A DNA stretch of 64,000 nucleotides, from positions 372,001-436,000 of the forward strand of contig JAZGTN010000180.1 of assembly GCA_037783415.1 (NCBI GenBank). Reading direction: 5' to 3'. Source of the stretch: Leptasterias polaris (lineage: Eukaryota; Echinodermata; Asteroidea; Forcipulatida; Asteriidae). The notes beneath the pieces are model-generated. The model saw only the letters and a program-made list of their open reading frames with translations, was not told the DNA's origin and did not search any database. Positions 44,406 through 56,176 of this stretch are shown here, piece by piece (the first letter of the stretch is position 1; each line of letters begins with the position of its first letter). Made by a program: the position numbers and the translations under genes.

Positions 44406-44773
44406 AGGCACTGGACACTTTTGGTAATTACTCAAAATAATTGTTAGCATAAAAACTTACTTGGTAACGAGCAATGGAGAGCTGTTGATAGTATAAAACA
44501 TTGTGAGAAACGGCTCCCTCTGAAGTAACGTAGTTTTTGAGAAAGAGGTAATTTCTCACCCAAATAATAAAATACTTCTTGCTGAAGCCTTTTATTATGC
44601 ATCTGACAGCACACAAAGTAATGCAACAAGGGTGTTTTTTCTTTCATTATTTTCTTGCAACTTCAATGACCAATTGAGCCCCAATGTTCACAGGTTTGTT
44701 ATTTTATGCATATGTTGGGATACACCAAGTGAGAATACTGGTCTTTGACAATTACCAAACGTGTCCAGTGCCT
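44406..44773. mobile_element. TTAA-flanked MITE, 368 bases
   Basis: The left end is AGGCACTGGACACTTTTGGT and the right end, reversed, AGGCACTGGACACGTTTGGT, one mismatch in 20; the match runs on into AATT. TTAA lies on both sides (44402-44405, 44774-44777), the target of piggyBac and Kolobok transposases. It has no ORF of transposase size. The sequence agrees with my memory of a very common short repeat in sea star genomes, which I cannot check here. Confidence 0.88.
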
Positions 44774-44779
44774 TTAAAG

Positions 44780-45420
44780 CTGGAAATCTATTTATAAGGA
44801 TATAATGTACCCCATGTAACAATTTGGTGAGTAGAATTATTATTTGGGGGCAAAATATTCAACTCAATAAAAGTCGACAAAAACTAGTTACAGCTTGTAC
44901 ATTAGCTATAAAACAATTGACTTAAAAAACTAAACTCAACTACAATCTAATAATAATTATGACAATAATTTCAATAAGTCCTCAAAATATTAGATTGATT
45001 TTTCTTCCAATCTTTAGTGAACGAAAAAGAAATTATCTCACACAACAGTGTGACTCCATCACCATTAACTAACATTTAACTTAATTATAAAAATATGAAA
45101 TGGAAACCATGCATCTTCATTCAAAAAAATAATTTGTAGCCCTACATGTACATGTACTTGTACTTGTATACATGTAACAAAACCGCGTTATATTCTTAAT
45201 ACTTACATTGCCTTTGCTTAATAATTACAGCTACATGTAAGTTATGTACATTTACATATTGGTCACTCAGTTACTTTGTGGACAACTCAGTAACGGGTAC
45301 GGAGTGACCTCTTTTACGCACATGCACTTTTCTGCAGTTACCACGGTTACAGTGAGTGTGTAGTGTTCAACAACATTATGCAAATATTAAGGGAGAAAAT
45401 GAATCTCTTGAACATTCCAT
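44780..45420. other. Unannotated stretch
   Basis: AT-rich with no gene supported. A short (ATGTAC)-like tract lies at 45143-45175. Confidence 0.35.
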
Positions 45421-45903
45421 TTAGGGGCCGTTCACAATTATCAACATTTTCACGAGCATACAAACCGTACACTTTTTCAAGGCCCCCCCCCCTCTCCCCT
45501 AAAAGTGTACGAAAAAAATGTTGATTTTTTTTCACACAAGTCTACATGGTTGAACAACACCGGTTGAAAATGCGCGCTGATATGCAATTGCGTGTGTATG
45601 CTACAAGTAGCTAGCAGGCATGTGAGACCTCCGCGTTTTTTATTTTCCCATTCCGCGTGTTTCTTGCGGGTTCCGCGTTTTTCTCGTCTCCGCCGTGGAA
45701 ATTACTCCGCCGTGGCAGCATCGGGAATCACTTTAATTGCGATTTGATTTCAATACGTGAGTCGGCCCTTATAAAAATCCACCATAGATTTACTATAGTA
45801 AAACTGTACTTTTACTAAAGTACATAAAGTTTTACTGTAGTAAGTAAAGTACAAGTAAAGTTTTCCCTAAAGTAAAACTACTGTAGTTTTACTACAGTAA
45901 AAA

Positions 45904-46690
45904 CCCAAGTCAAACTATAGTGAATCTGCAGTATTTTTGAAGTAATACTATAGTATTTCTATTCTTAGTTTACTGTAGATTCACTTTAACTTTACTGCAA
46001 TAAAAACTGCAGTAATACTGCAGTATCCTTGTAGTAAAACAATGGTAATTTGTTTGATAATACTATAACTTTACTGCAATAAAAACTGCATAAAACCCAA
46101 GTCAAACTATAGTGAATCTGCAGTATTTTTAAAGTAATACTATAGTATTTCTATTCTTAGTTTACTGTAGATTCACTTTAACTTTACTGCAATAAAAACT
46201 GCAGTAATACTGCAGTATCCTTGTAGTAAAACAATGGTAATTTGTTTGATAATACTATAACTTTACTGCAATAAAAAACTGCATAAAACCCAAGTCAAAC
46301 TATAGTGAATCTGCAGTATTTTTGAAGTAATACTATAGTATTTCTATTCTTAGTTTACTGTAGATTCACTTTAACTTTACTGCAATAAAAACTGCAGTAA
46401 TACTGCAGTATCCTTGTAGTAAAACAATGGTAATTTGTTTGATAATACTATAACTTTACTGCAATAAAAACTGCATAAAACCCAAGTCAAACTATAGTGA
46501 ATCTGCAGTATTTTTGAAGTAATACTATAGTATTTCTATTCTTAGTTTACTGTAGATTCACTTTAACTTTACTGCAATAAAAACTGCAGTAATACTGCAG
46601 TATCCTTGTAGTAAAACAATGGTAATTTATTTGATAATACTATAACTTTACTGCAATAAAAACTGCATAAAAACCCAGGTCAAACTATAG
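45904..46690 (+). repeat. ~192-base tandem array, four units
   Basis: Units start with CCCAAGTCAAACTATAGTGA at 45904, 46095, 46289 and 46481, and a truncated fifth at 46674; spacings are 191, 194, 192 and 193. Units are nearly identical, differing by single bases. Each contains CTGCAGTAATACTGCAG and TTACTGTAGATTCAC. Preceding bases (45780-45900) are a diverged start of the same pattern. Confidence 0.95.
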
Positions 46691-48590
46691 GAGGTATGCA
46701 TACTATGAGTAAAAGAAAAAATTATCTGAAAAATTATTGGACACATGGTATGGTAGTATGCAATCACTGCATATTCAAAGCAGTAAAAGGACTGCGCAAG
46801 TTTATTTAACACAAAGATAGCATAAGGCTGCCGCTTGGTGGCGGCTATACGATCTTTGATTAAGACCAGCACTGGCACCCTGACTTAGCGTATGTAAATT
46901 GAACACCTATGTGGTTAGAGCCCCTTCTCTTCCACAATGAGTCATCAGTTTGAAATGATGACTGAACACTTTTTTTTTACAAGCGACGTTTGCTGATGAT
47001 TGTCTGACTTGTTGATGTTTTAGTGTAAATGATTAAAGCTTCCCATTTTTAAGTAGGATTAGGAGGTTTTTGAGGGCAATTTAATTTCAACAACTGATAG
47101 TGTGAAACTGAAATGACAGTGATGATAGATCAGATGTGAATTTTACAGTGAAACTCAAGAACAAGAGAAAGAATCATCGGTGATCAGCATCACACTCCAT
47201 CAGATCGTTGCCACGTTTTTGTGCTTGCCTCGTGTTGTGTGATCAGAACTAAAATAGCATGATTTGGTAAGTGTTTTGTTTAAAACGTGATTTTAAGTAT
47301 AATTTTCTTGTAACAATGTAAGTGAACAAGTACTTTTGGTATGTCAGGTTGGTGCATGTAATGTGGTTGGCCATAGTATTATGTACTAAACTTGCATGGG
47401 ATATGTCTATAAAGACTATATACCCATAAAATTCCAGGATTTTCCCATCAACAAACGGACTTTATTATCAATCATCATACATTGAGATTGTCATGTAATT
47501 GATAGTAAGTAAAATCATACTCAGTTTTGAGTTTGGTCCAAAGTTTGGCTATACTAATTTTGATACAGGTCAACTCGTGGTTGTACCCAAGTTATTTTTT
47601 ACCTACAACAAGAGTAGTACGTCTAGTAGTAGGATTAAGACCCAGTAACTGGGGGCGCTGTTATTGTAAAACCGCCGACGTGGCTTCTCGATATATCAAA
47701 CATGTCAAAGATGCAAAATCAGACAGGCATTGTTGTACTCACAAATTGATAAATTTTAAGTCAACGATCGGTGAAACCCCATCATCGCAATCCACGTCTA
47801 AGAACGCTCTCGTAATTAAACCGGTGCCCTGCTTACTGTGTAGAGGCGGTGCATCAGTAGCCGGGTCTAACTTGTACCCATTTCGAATCGTACCCAGGTT
47901 AACCACCAGCGTACCCAAGTCAATTCATTTGTAACTTAGTCGTCTAAAACCCCTTTAACTGATTAGTGCAAAATTTATAAATGCCATATTTGTAACTGGG
48001 TCTTTAATTTAAAATTAATTATATTCAATAACTTCATGGTCAAGGCTTGGCACTGATAAGTTATGCTGCCATGTCTGTACCATCGCAGACCACAGAGTTG
48101 TGTAAACAATATAGTTTTGGCAAAATATTTTTCCTATTTTGTTCTTTACAGTTCGTTGTGCTTCCCTCTCTGAGGAATGTGACTAAATCATCATCACCAT
48201 CAACAGAAGCCTAGCAATGGAGCATGGTGGCATTTCTCACAAGCCCAGCTTTGGGTTCGGGCTACTTGCCTAAGATAAACATTCCAAAAAGAGATTAATC
48301 CTTTGGTGTTGCAACTTCCACGTCTTACTGTCCTCTTCAATCAGTCACCATAATAATCAAACTTGTTTTTCCTAAGTTTAAAACTGCAGTACAATTGCCC
48401 TTATTTTAACATATTTTTTTCATAGTATTACTACAAAATTGGTTTTTGAATTGCATGTTTAAACAGAAGTGTTGTTGTAATTACATGTAACATGCAGGTT
48501 TGCTATACACTAGTAGGCCTTCATGCTGTATTGATTTCTTTGTACTTTTAGTACAAATACTGCAATACTACTTTAATAAAGATGATGTAA
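46690..48590. other. Central unique region of the nested element
   Basis: No recognisable protein. The 135-codon frame at 47527-47934 has no known motif; its ends carry the words GTACCCAAGTTATT and CGTACCCAAGTCAATT, and GTACCCAGGTTA in between. TTTTACAG-...-GTAAGTG (47140-47275) and TTCTTTACAG (48150) look like splice sites, but no frame stays open between them. Confidence 0.4.
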
Positions 48591-49860
48591 CAATGGGTTG
48601 TTTCAATATAAAAATATGTTAAAACTACCGTAACAGTGTTGTTTTACTGTAGTAAACACTGCAATAATGGCATAGTTAAGATAAAGTAACGGTGGGTTAT
48701 TTTGAGGTTAAACAGTGGTAAAACTACAGTAATTACTTAGTTTTACTGCAGTAAACACTGCCGAAATACTTCAATAAAAATGTAGTAAAGATGAAGTAAT
48801 AGTGGGTTATTTTGAGGTAAAAATATGCTGAAACTACAGTAACCGTAACGTTTTACTGCAGTTAAGACTGCAGTAAAACTACAATAAAACTATAGTAATT
48901 GTGTGGTAAGAATGGGTGATTTTGAGGTACAAAAATGCTAAAACTACAGTAACAGTTTAGTTTTACTGCAGTTAAGACTGCATTCAAACTACAATAAAAC
49001 TACAGGAAATGTGTAGTAAGAATGGGTTATTTTGTGGTAAAATAGTACTAAAACTACAGTAACAGTTTAGTTTTACTGCAGTTTTACTGCAGTTAGGACT
49101 GCAGTAAAACTACAATAAAACTATAGTAATTGTGTGGTAATAATGGGTTCTTTTGTGGTAAAATAATGCTAAAACTACAGTAACAGTTTAGTTTTACTGC
49201 AGTTTTACTGCAGTTATGACTGCAGTAAAACTACAATAAAACTATAGTAATTGTGTGGTAAGAATGGGTTCTTTTGTAGTAAAATAATGCTAAAACTACA
49301 GTAACAGTTTAGTTTTACTGCAGTTAAGACTGTAGTTTTACTGCAGTAAAACTACAATAAAACTATAGTAAATGTGTGGTAAGAATGGGTTATTTTGAAG
49401 TATAACTAAGTTAAAACTACAGTAATCGTAAAGTTTTACTGCTGTAATACTAAAATAATACTACAATAAAAATGTAGTAAACATGAAGTAAGAGTGGGTT
49501 ATTTTGAGGTAAAAGTATGCTAAAACTATAGTTACACTGAAGTAAACCTACAGTAAGTACTGCAGTTAATTTAAAGTAAAAAATGGCTACAGTAATCCTG
49601 TAGTTTAACTGCAGTAAACTGTAGTAATAACATGGTAAATGCGAAGTAAACTATAGTAATAATGCAGTTTAAACCAAGTAATACTGCAGGTTTACTACAG
49701 TATTACTGTACATTTTGGCGAAAACACCATACTTTGACTACAGTATAAACTATAGTTATATTAAAGTAAACCTACAGTTTTACTTTAGTTTTAAGATAGT
49801 TTAACTGTGGTTGCACTATAGTAATACTACAATAAAACTGCAGTTTTTTGTAAAGTAAAA
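48590..49860 (+). repeat. ~100-121-base tandem array rich in CTGCAG/CTATAG
   Basis: A marker GGGTTATTTTGAGG (or close variant) recurs at 48595, 48694, 48804, 48914, 49024, 49145, 49266, 49387 and 49496; spacings are 99, 110, 110, 110, 121, 121, 121, 109. Each unit has AAACTACAGTAACAGTTTAG, TTTTACTGCAGTT-AGACTGC and AAAACTACAATAAAACTATA. The steps of 99, 110 and 121 differ by 11 bases. From 49500 the pattern becomes irregular up to the TIR. Confidence 0.92.
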
Positions 49861-50679
49861 CTATAGTGGATTTTTCTAAGGGGGGGGCTAGACTCGGTAA
49901 AATGCTCCGCGTTAGTCTTTTATTAAAGCCGTTGTTCATTTTTCATTAAGCACGATGTCCCATTAAACTTACCCATGTTGTCATCCAGTTCCACCAAGAG
50001 AGGGCGCTGTACTAAAAACTATTAAAAAGCCAACACCCTGAGCCAAGACTAGGCGCACATGGTCTTTCACGTCTGTGATGAACGCATCGCGCTTGTTTTA
50101 ATTGTGGAACATATTTCTAAGTAATGTCACAAAAACATATTGAAAATGAGGACGAACAACACATTGTTACCAAGTAAGAATTGTGGCCTATATATTTCTG
50201 TTAATGTTTTGTTTACGCTGCAGTATAAAGCCTGTTATTCTGACTGTAGCGCTGGCCCAAAATCCGGACGCGGATTTCACTTGCTAAAGTTTTCCGCGTT
50301 TTTTCTGTGACCCGCTCACATGCCTGTGAGCGCGCTAGGAAACGAAAGGGGAATTGCGCAATAATTTGCACTCGCGGTTTGACATGTTTGGTTCATGTAC
50401 ATGTACGGTGTAGGACTATACAATGCCGCGCATGCTGTACACAAAAAAATACGTTCATGGGATGCAATGCAGGGCCTGGCTCGGGGCGCGACCGTCTCGG
50501 CCAGTGCTCGCTCGGCATCGGTTGCGGCGTGAATGGGTCGGCTGTGGCGACGGGCGAGAAAACGGATCGACATTTTAAAAAAAATAAAAAAGCGTACGGC
50601 GGGCATTAACCCCCTCCCCCCAGCGTACGGTTTGTACGCTCGTGAAAATTTTGATAATTGTGAACGGCCCCTTAGTAGT

Positions 50680-52135
50680 AGAGACAATTTATCAATACAT
50701 GTAGATCATGCAAACAATAGACCAATCAGAGCAAGACGTTATTTTCAGTGAAACATTTCCGTTCCGATGAATGTTGCTTGGTAATGGTAGTCATCAATTA
50801 TTCTTTGTATCAATGTGGTTTACATGTATGTGCATTTACGTGATATTTACTATACATGTACATGTCAAATTGTAGCAAATCTATGTACATCTACCAAGAA
50901 TACTTCTACATGTACAACGAAAAGAATGAAATCTTGTATTTTTCATTCCAACTTCCTTCAATTTTTGATTTAAATTTGACACTGCTGCCAGGATACAGTA
51001 TATGGTACTGTAGTTGCATGATGTGAGGTCAAAGTTGCCCTCTTGCTGTGTAAAATCAAATTGAAATCTAAGTCGGACGATGTTTTAGGAAATGCAGCTT
51101 CAAATGTTGAAATTATCACAAACCTCATAAAAACCTGTGGCGTTTAATGTTTATTAAAATGTGAACGTTCTCCTTGTTATTGCCATGATAGCTGGGAGTA
51201 ATCTGGGATGGGATGGGATAGACTTCCGACTGGAGCAAACGTATTTTGTAGATTCCAGGGTTCAACTATTGATTTTGTTTATAAACACGAAGAAATGCCA
51301 ATCAACAAAGATGGGAATAATAAGAACACAATTTAAGGAGAGGAATGTTACTATAATGATTTGCTAGAGTCTCACAGCTCAAATTGCCATCTTGAAACAT
51401 AACTCTTAAGCATTATATCTGCTGCATTCACCTTGTTGAATCGCTTGAGGGGTGCAAACCATTTTAAAAATGTTTTCTTTGGTCACCGATTCGTTTTAAT
51501 TGCCGCACATTTGCCATGGAGAAATCAATGGAGTTCACCATAGAATAAAAGGGTGATTTTTATTACAGGCCTTCTTGAAATGATTATTTCTTTCAGAAAC
51601 CAAACAGTGTATTTCATCTAAAAGCATTTTTAGTACTCTTCGTGAAAATTACTAGAATATTGAATGTAATTCTAAAAATCACCAGGAATAAGGTCTTTTT
51701 GATTTTTGTAAATTCATGTATTTTATCAGCATTTCTACACCAGAGCCAGAGTATCATTTTGTTACAAAAAGGCCCCTACATAACGGTGTACAAAATTAAA
51801 CCAGTTTTTAAAATTAATTGTGTTATTCAAAACCTTTTAGTATTAGTGGAATTTTAAATAAATGGTTCTAGGGAGACAAATTTATTGCCTCATGAACTGA
51901 TTGTAAAGCTACCCATTTACCCCAAAGAACAACAAATTGGCTCAAAAAATTCGTCTTGCGAATGGTTCCAAAAATAATTGTGGAAAACCGAATCTGAGCA
52001 GTTCAACAGAAAAGCTCTGTTTTCAAGAGAATTTGTTTTGTTATATTTTCATAACTGATGTGAGTGAAATGCTTTTTAATTTAAATTTGCCCAAACGTTT
52101 ATCTCAGCTTGAATGTTTATGTGGTCCAGCATAAT
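50680..52135. other. Spacer between the TIR element and the TRIM-NHL gene
   Basis: Nothing supported as coding. It may contain 3' UTR of the minus-strand TRIM-NHL gene at its right end. Confidence 0.4.
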
Positions 52136-52149
52136 GTTTATTGATGTAT

Positions 52150-53959
52150 TTACTCTTGCTGATAGATTTGAACTGAATTGTTTGCAGCCACAACCAGATC
52201 ACTAGCTGGTGTGAATGTAATACCATTAGCACGATCCTGGATGATACATCCAATGTACTTGCCATCAGGACTGTAATGAAGGATCTCACCTGGTGATGAC
52301 AATGGTCCTTTCCATATAGCAACATAGATGCTCCCATTCTTGTCACAACACACACCATGAGGCCACCCAGACTGATTAATATCTACTGAGAATACCGCTC
52401 TACCATTGTGGTCTACTGATACTAACTTCATGCCATTTCTATCCGACTGGGTGAAAATGAGACTCTGTTTATTGGTAGTCAAGTATTTACCAATCCCAGG
52501 AGCAGGCAGTGTTCTGATGAGGGATCCATCTGGTTTGTGTAGAGAGATCTCTGCCTTGTCTTCATAACCCACTGCTATCAGATTGTTGTCATCCACTGCA
52601 ATACATGATGGTTTACTGCCTGGATTGAACTGATGGAGGAGCTGATAATTCTTGTTGAAGATCTTGACTGTTTCATCATCTAGAACAATGAGCTCATCAT
52701 TCTTATTCACAGTCACTCTGCTTGGTCTGGTAAGACTTTTGATTGGTAGTTCCTGCAGTATGAGAATGGATTGAGGATTGCTCTCTGCCATGTCTGCTGA
52801 TTTTGTTATCAAGATTTTAGTGCTCAAATCGAGAACAACAATATCACTATTGGAGTATACAGCAACATCCAATGGGGAAATCTTCATCATCTGTTGTTCT
52901 CTGTTCTCGTATGTGTTCATTTCTGATTTCATTGTCCATCTATTTTGTTTAAAACGTTTCATGGGTTGAAATGTTGGCATTCTAGCTTGAGTAGAAGTTG
53001 CTGATTTTACTTGCTGTTCATCTTTCAGCCCCAGTTTCCCTAGTGATTTCCGGCCTTCTATAAAGTCCATATAAGTCAACCCATCAGACACTTTAGTTGG
53101 TTTCATCTCTCTGTATTCTTTGAGGTCTTGTAAGAGTTGTTCGATGTGATGTACAATCCTGATCCCTCGATTCATCATGAGTTGATTAACCTCAATCTGC
53201 TTGAAAATTGCTCTGGTCTTCTCTTTGTTTGTAGCTTGTGCAGTTTCCATTTTCTTGACTCTGTGTTTATAAACCTGTTCTGCCTCTTGCATCAGTTTCT
53301 GCTTCTCCTCTCTGATCCTGACAACCTCCTTGGCAATCTCCTCATCAGCCTTCCTGGAGATTTTCTCTTTGGTAGCTGCAAACATAGAGTCTAACATCTT
53401 ACGGGATGTATTTATTTCTTGAATGGCAACATTGAAGGTTTTAATGCTCTGTCTTACTTGTGCTAGAAGTTCTGTGGCATGTTGTTTACATTTGTCTGAA
53501 GCTTCATTCAGTTCTATGACAGGGTGCATTCTGTGGTCTTTTGTAATGCAACTTGTACATATCACTTTCTTGCATTTTTCACAATACATGACGAGATCTT
53601 TACCTGAGTGTTTGCTACACTTGGAAACAAACTCCTGACTGGGTTCTTGTTTTTCTTGCTGCTGTTTTAATTGGGTTTCCTGTTTTTCAAAAGCTTCTAT
53701 CAGTGAAAGGGACTTAAAGTCTGTTTTCAGACCATCGATGCCATTTTCTTTTATCAGAGTTTCTTGTCTACACACTTGGACATGACAGTTTTGTTGAACT
53801 TGGACTTTTCTGTCTGAGTTGTTGAAGGCATTTAAGACAAAATGAATGAGAACACTCCAGTAGTTTGGGTTGCTTGAAGCGTTCAGTGCAAATTGGGCAT
53901 TCAAGATGATCCTGACTAATCTCTGCTAGCACTGACTGAGCTGTTACATTTGATGCCAT
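52150..53959 (-). CDS. TRIM-NHL protein, intronless, with a RING frameshift
   Basis: The first frame starts at 53959 (A at -3, G at +4) and gives a RING: C21-P-I-C24, C36-S-H38, C41, C44 and C60-P. It then stops at 53768. The second frame supplies the last RING Cys (VCRQE) and continues to the TAA at 52150. One extra base at about 53776 separates them; without it the protein is about 602 residues. Domains in joined numbering: RING about 21-63, B-box2 about 114-145 (C-x2-H, CEKC, CTSC, HRMH), coiled coil about 150-290, NHL-like six-blade propeller about 360-602. The family comprises E3 ubiquitin ligases related to TRIM2/TRIM3. No filamin domain is apparent. An AATAAA (minus) lies only 8 bases past the stop. 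The shift could be a pseudogene lesion or an assembly error; the other roughly 540 codons are clean. Confidence 0.88.
53768..53780 (-). other. Single-base frameshift in the RING domain
   Basis: On the minus strand TGT CCA A GTG TGT contains one base too many between the penultimate and the last RING cysteines (C-P-x-C). The frame switches exactly here: protein similarity is on one frame upstream and on the next frame downstream. The context is not a long homopolymer (A doublet). Confidence 0.85.
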
Positions 53960-54974
53960 TCTGGTTGCTGTGATTTATAAGAGAGAATTGACCCAATTAG
54001 ATTAATGTCTTATACCAGTAGCCATTTTCATTAATGCAAGAGCTGAATTCATGGGCATATTTATAGTCAACCAGTTGTACTATCCTTGCTTACAAAGTGA
54101 GACATGCTTGTCAAAAATTACTATTTTATACTTTGTTAATTTACTTGTACATTTTAGAAATGGATGTACACATGTACATTGTCTCCTTATATTTACCTTT
54201 TCTCTGGGTAGGCCTTTTAATACGTATTTAGGTCATGGCAAAAAAAATCCCCAAATACTATTCCGCACGGACTATTTACTGTTTTCTATTTCGCCCGACC
54301 GATTTATTATTTAGCCAGGGCAATTTATTATTTTATTTGCCGTTAGAGGGCAATTTGGTATTTTTTGGCCCATTTTTGGGGTCAAAAAAGTATTGTCAAA
54401 AAAGTATTTTTTTGTCCAAATGCTATAATAAGATTTCCTTATTTTTGGTCAAATGCCATGAACATTTCCAGATGTTTGTTTTTACATAAACTATATAAAC
54501 TATATTTTTTCTTACTAGGGTCACTGTTGGGGCGCAATAATCGGTGCATGATGCAATTGGTTTACAATTCTTTATTATTGGCCTGAACGTTTGGAAATGG
54601 CATGTTAAGGAAAGGCTATAAATGTTTGTAAATTATTAAAAATGTAGCTTCTCCCCATGTCGGGTGAGAATCATGTATTAAGGCAAGCTTGAAGAAATGA
54701 GGCGTCATCATATTATACAGTTCTAAAGAGGGTGGGGGATACAAAAATGATTGTTAGGGGCAGGCCTGTAAAAGGAATTAATCTTCTAACTCTTTTTTGG
54801 GGGGGGAGATTTTTTTATTTATCTATTTTATTTTATTGTTATCTTTATTTATTATTGATATTATTATTATTGTTTGTTTGTTTTGGGGGGTTGCGAATAT
54901 GAATGAAAAGGACATCGGGACGTTATAAATTAGCGGCGCCCGTCGCTCAGTGACGAGGGAGGTTTTTTTCATTT

Positions 54975-55350
54975 TTAATTTATTTATAATTTTTTTATCA
55001 AATTATAAACCATAAGGGAAACTGACTGGGTAAATTTTAAACGAGTTTGGGTTGAACAAAACAAATGTACTAGCTAGAGCTGGATTTTTACTTTTGTTTT
55101 TATAATCAAGGCCCATGGAAGGCCCAATTCCAGCCATTTTTTTAAATTTGTTAGTTTTTGTTTGGGTTTTTTGAGGGCACCATTTTGTTTACATTTTGTG
55201 TGGACGTTTTCTTCCTTTTTTGATCTTGGTGGGTTTTTTAATTATTTATTCATGCCTTTTTATTGATGCTTTATTATTTATTTATAAATTTTTTTATCAA
55301 ATGATAAACCATAAGGGAAACTGACTGGGTAAATTTTAAACGAGTTTGGG
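54975..55350 (+). repeat. 76-base direct duplication
   Basis: A block ending ACCATAAGGGAAACTGACTG then GGTAAATTTTAAACGAGTTT at 54975-55051 recurs almost unchanged at 55275-55353, including the preceding TTTTTTTATCAAAT-ATAA. A third, diverged piece (GGGAATTTGACTGGGTAAAT) is at 55568. It flanks the tRNA-like sequence at 55358. Confidence 0.85.
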
Positions 55351-55357
55351 TTGTACT

Positions 55358-55429
55358 AGCTAGAGTGGAATATGAACCAACGACCTCCGGATTAACGTAC
55401 AGGCGCTCTACCAACTGAGCTATCTAGAC
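55358..55429 (-). repeat. tRNA-like pseudogene or SINE head, 72 bases
   Basis: The minus strand folds into cloverleaf spacing 7-2-4-8-4-1-5-7-5-5-5-7-5-7. The D arm (TAGCTCAGTTGGTAGAGC) is perfect. The anticodon position reads GTT (Asn-like), but base 33 is C instead of T, the anticodon stem has two mismatches and the T loop TTCATAT lacks the normal TTCGA. It is therefore a tRNA-derived repeat or pseudogene. It sits inside duplicated flanks. Confidence 0.6.
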
Positions 55430-55642
55430 CTATGTTGGCCGTCTTCCTATTGTTGTCAATAATCCTTGTTGGGGGGTTACAGGTCAGAAGCTATTCAAAA
55501 AGTGTAGCCAGGGATCACAACCAAGTACGATACCTGGGAAGCCGCAGCCAGATATTGAATTCACCACAAGGGAATTTGACTGGGTAAATTTTAAATGATT
55601 TTGGGATGAACAAAGAAAATTATACTATGAGCGGCTCACCAC

Positions 55643-55849
55643 CTAGTTACGGGCTTGAGAAGGGAATATCCACAAGAAAGGGGTGTGTGTGTGTGGGAGG
55701 GGGGGCGGAAAGGAGGGAGGATCATGAGAAAAAGGCGACGGTGTGCCTATAGGCACTCTCCAGCCCACTGCATCAATCTTTAACGAATTAGCGAGTGTTC
55801 CGGCGAGAGACATCGACAGAAAAATGATCAGAAAAGTGTTGAAAATCAT
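55643..55849 (-). CDS. Small ORF with signal-peptide-like start (doubtful)
   Basis: From the ATG at 55849 (A at -3) the product would begin MIFNTFLIIFLSMSLAGTLA, a textbook hydrophobic signal with small residues before a possible cleavage site, followed by NSLKIDAVGWRVPIG and a proline-rich end that overlaps a (GT)n/G-rich tract. The frame is also open upstream to 55930. Only 69 codons, inside a mobile element, so a chance ORF is quite possible. No family recognised. Confidence 0.2.
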   Translation of the reverse strand: MIFNTFLIIFLSMSLAGTLANSLKIDAVGWRVPIGTPSPFSHDPPSFPPPLPHTHTPFLWIFPSQARN

Positions 55850-56176
55850 CCTATGGATGTTGTTTTCAGTGGAAAAGCAAAAGGCGATAGTTAAACATAC
55901 TTTTTCTTTGAGGTTTGCATGCACCCTCACAGAAAAGGGGGTTATAAGGGGTAAAGGGGAATGTTTTAACTTAATAAAACAAACATTTCCCCTTTTTTAA
56001 ATTTTATTTTATTTTAATTTTTTATATTTTACTTTAGGCCTTATGATATTTTTGGGGCAATAACAGTAGGTGTTTTAGGGGAAAAGTATCCTATTAATTA
56101 GAAATCAAAGGTCAAAAGAATAAGAAAAAAAATTGTCAGTTCCTTAATTGTCAGTTCCCTATTGTTGTTGTAGTGT

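Larger units (their letters stand above)
45766..49882. mobile_element. Nested 4.1-kb element with palindrome-array arms
   Basis: The left end CCCTTATAAAAATCCACCAT and the right end, reversed, CCCTTAGAAAAATCCACTAT are inverted repeats with two mismatches in 20, continuing into AGTTTTACT-like sequence. Both arms are tandem arrays rich in TTTACTGCAGTAAA and ACTATAGT palindromes. The centre (46690-48590) is non-repetitive. No clear target duplication is seen. Superfamily unknown. Confidence 0.65.
45424..50671. mobile_element. 5.25-kb TIR element with TTA target duplication
   Basis: The left end GGGGCCGTTCACAATTATCA and the right end (reverse complement) match over 20 bases, and the match continues through ATTTTCACGAGC-TACAAACCGTAC with a few changes. 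TTA abuts both ends (45421-45423 and 50672-50674). G-rich termini and a 3-base TWA target duplication are features of the PIF/Harbinger superfamily. No transposase frame is recognisable. Most of the interior is a second element (45766-49882), so only about 340 bases on the left and 790 on the right belong to the outer one. CCGCGTTTTT-type repeats occur in both flanks. Confidence 0.75.

Noticed and set aside
47527..47934. 135-codon frame in the centre of the nested element
   Set aside because: No known domain, no supporting splice sites, and composition similar to surrounding non-coding DNA; it could still be a remnant.
47140..48190. Two-exon gene inside the nested element
   Set aside because: Splice-like sites exist (GTAAGTG at 47271, TTTACAG at 48150), but every frame of the first block contains a stop before the donor.
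45904..49860. Possible CRISPR-like regularly spaced repeats
   Set aside because: Units are contiguous tandem repeats without unique spacers, and the sequence is eukaryotic.
50307..50687. Overlapping frames of 100 and 123 codons on opposite strands
   Set aside because: They cross the right inverted repeat of the TTA-flanked element and a CpG-rich patch; neither shows a domain.
55358..55429. Functional tRNA-Asn gene
   Set aside because: Anticodon stem mismatches, C at position 33 and an abnormal T loop argue for a tRNA-derived repeat.
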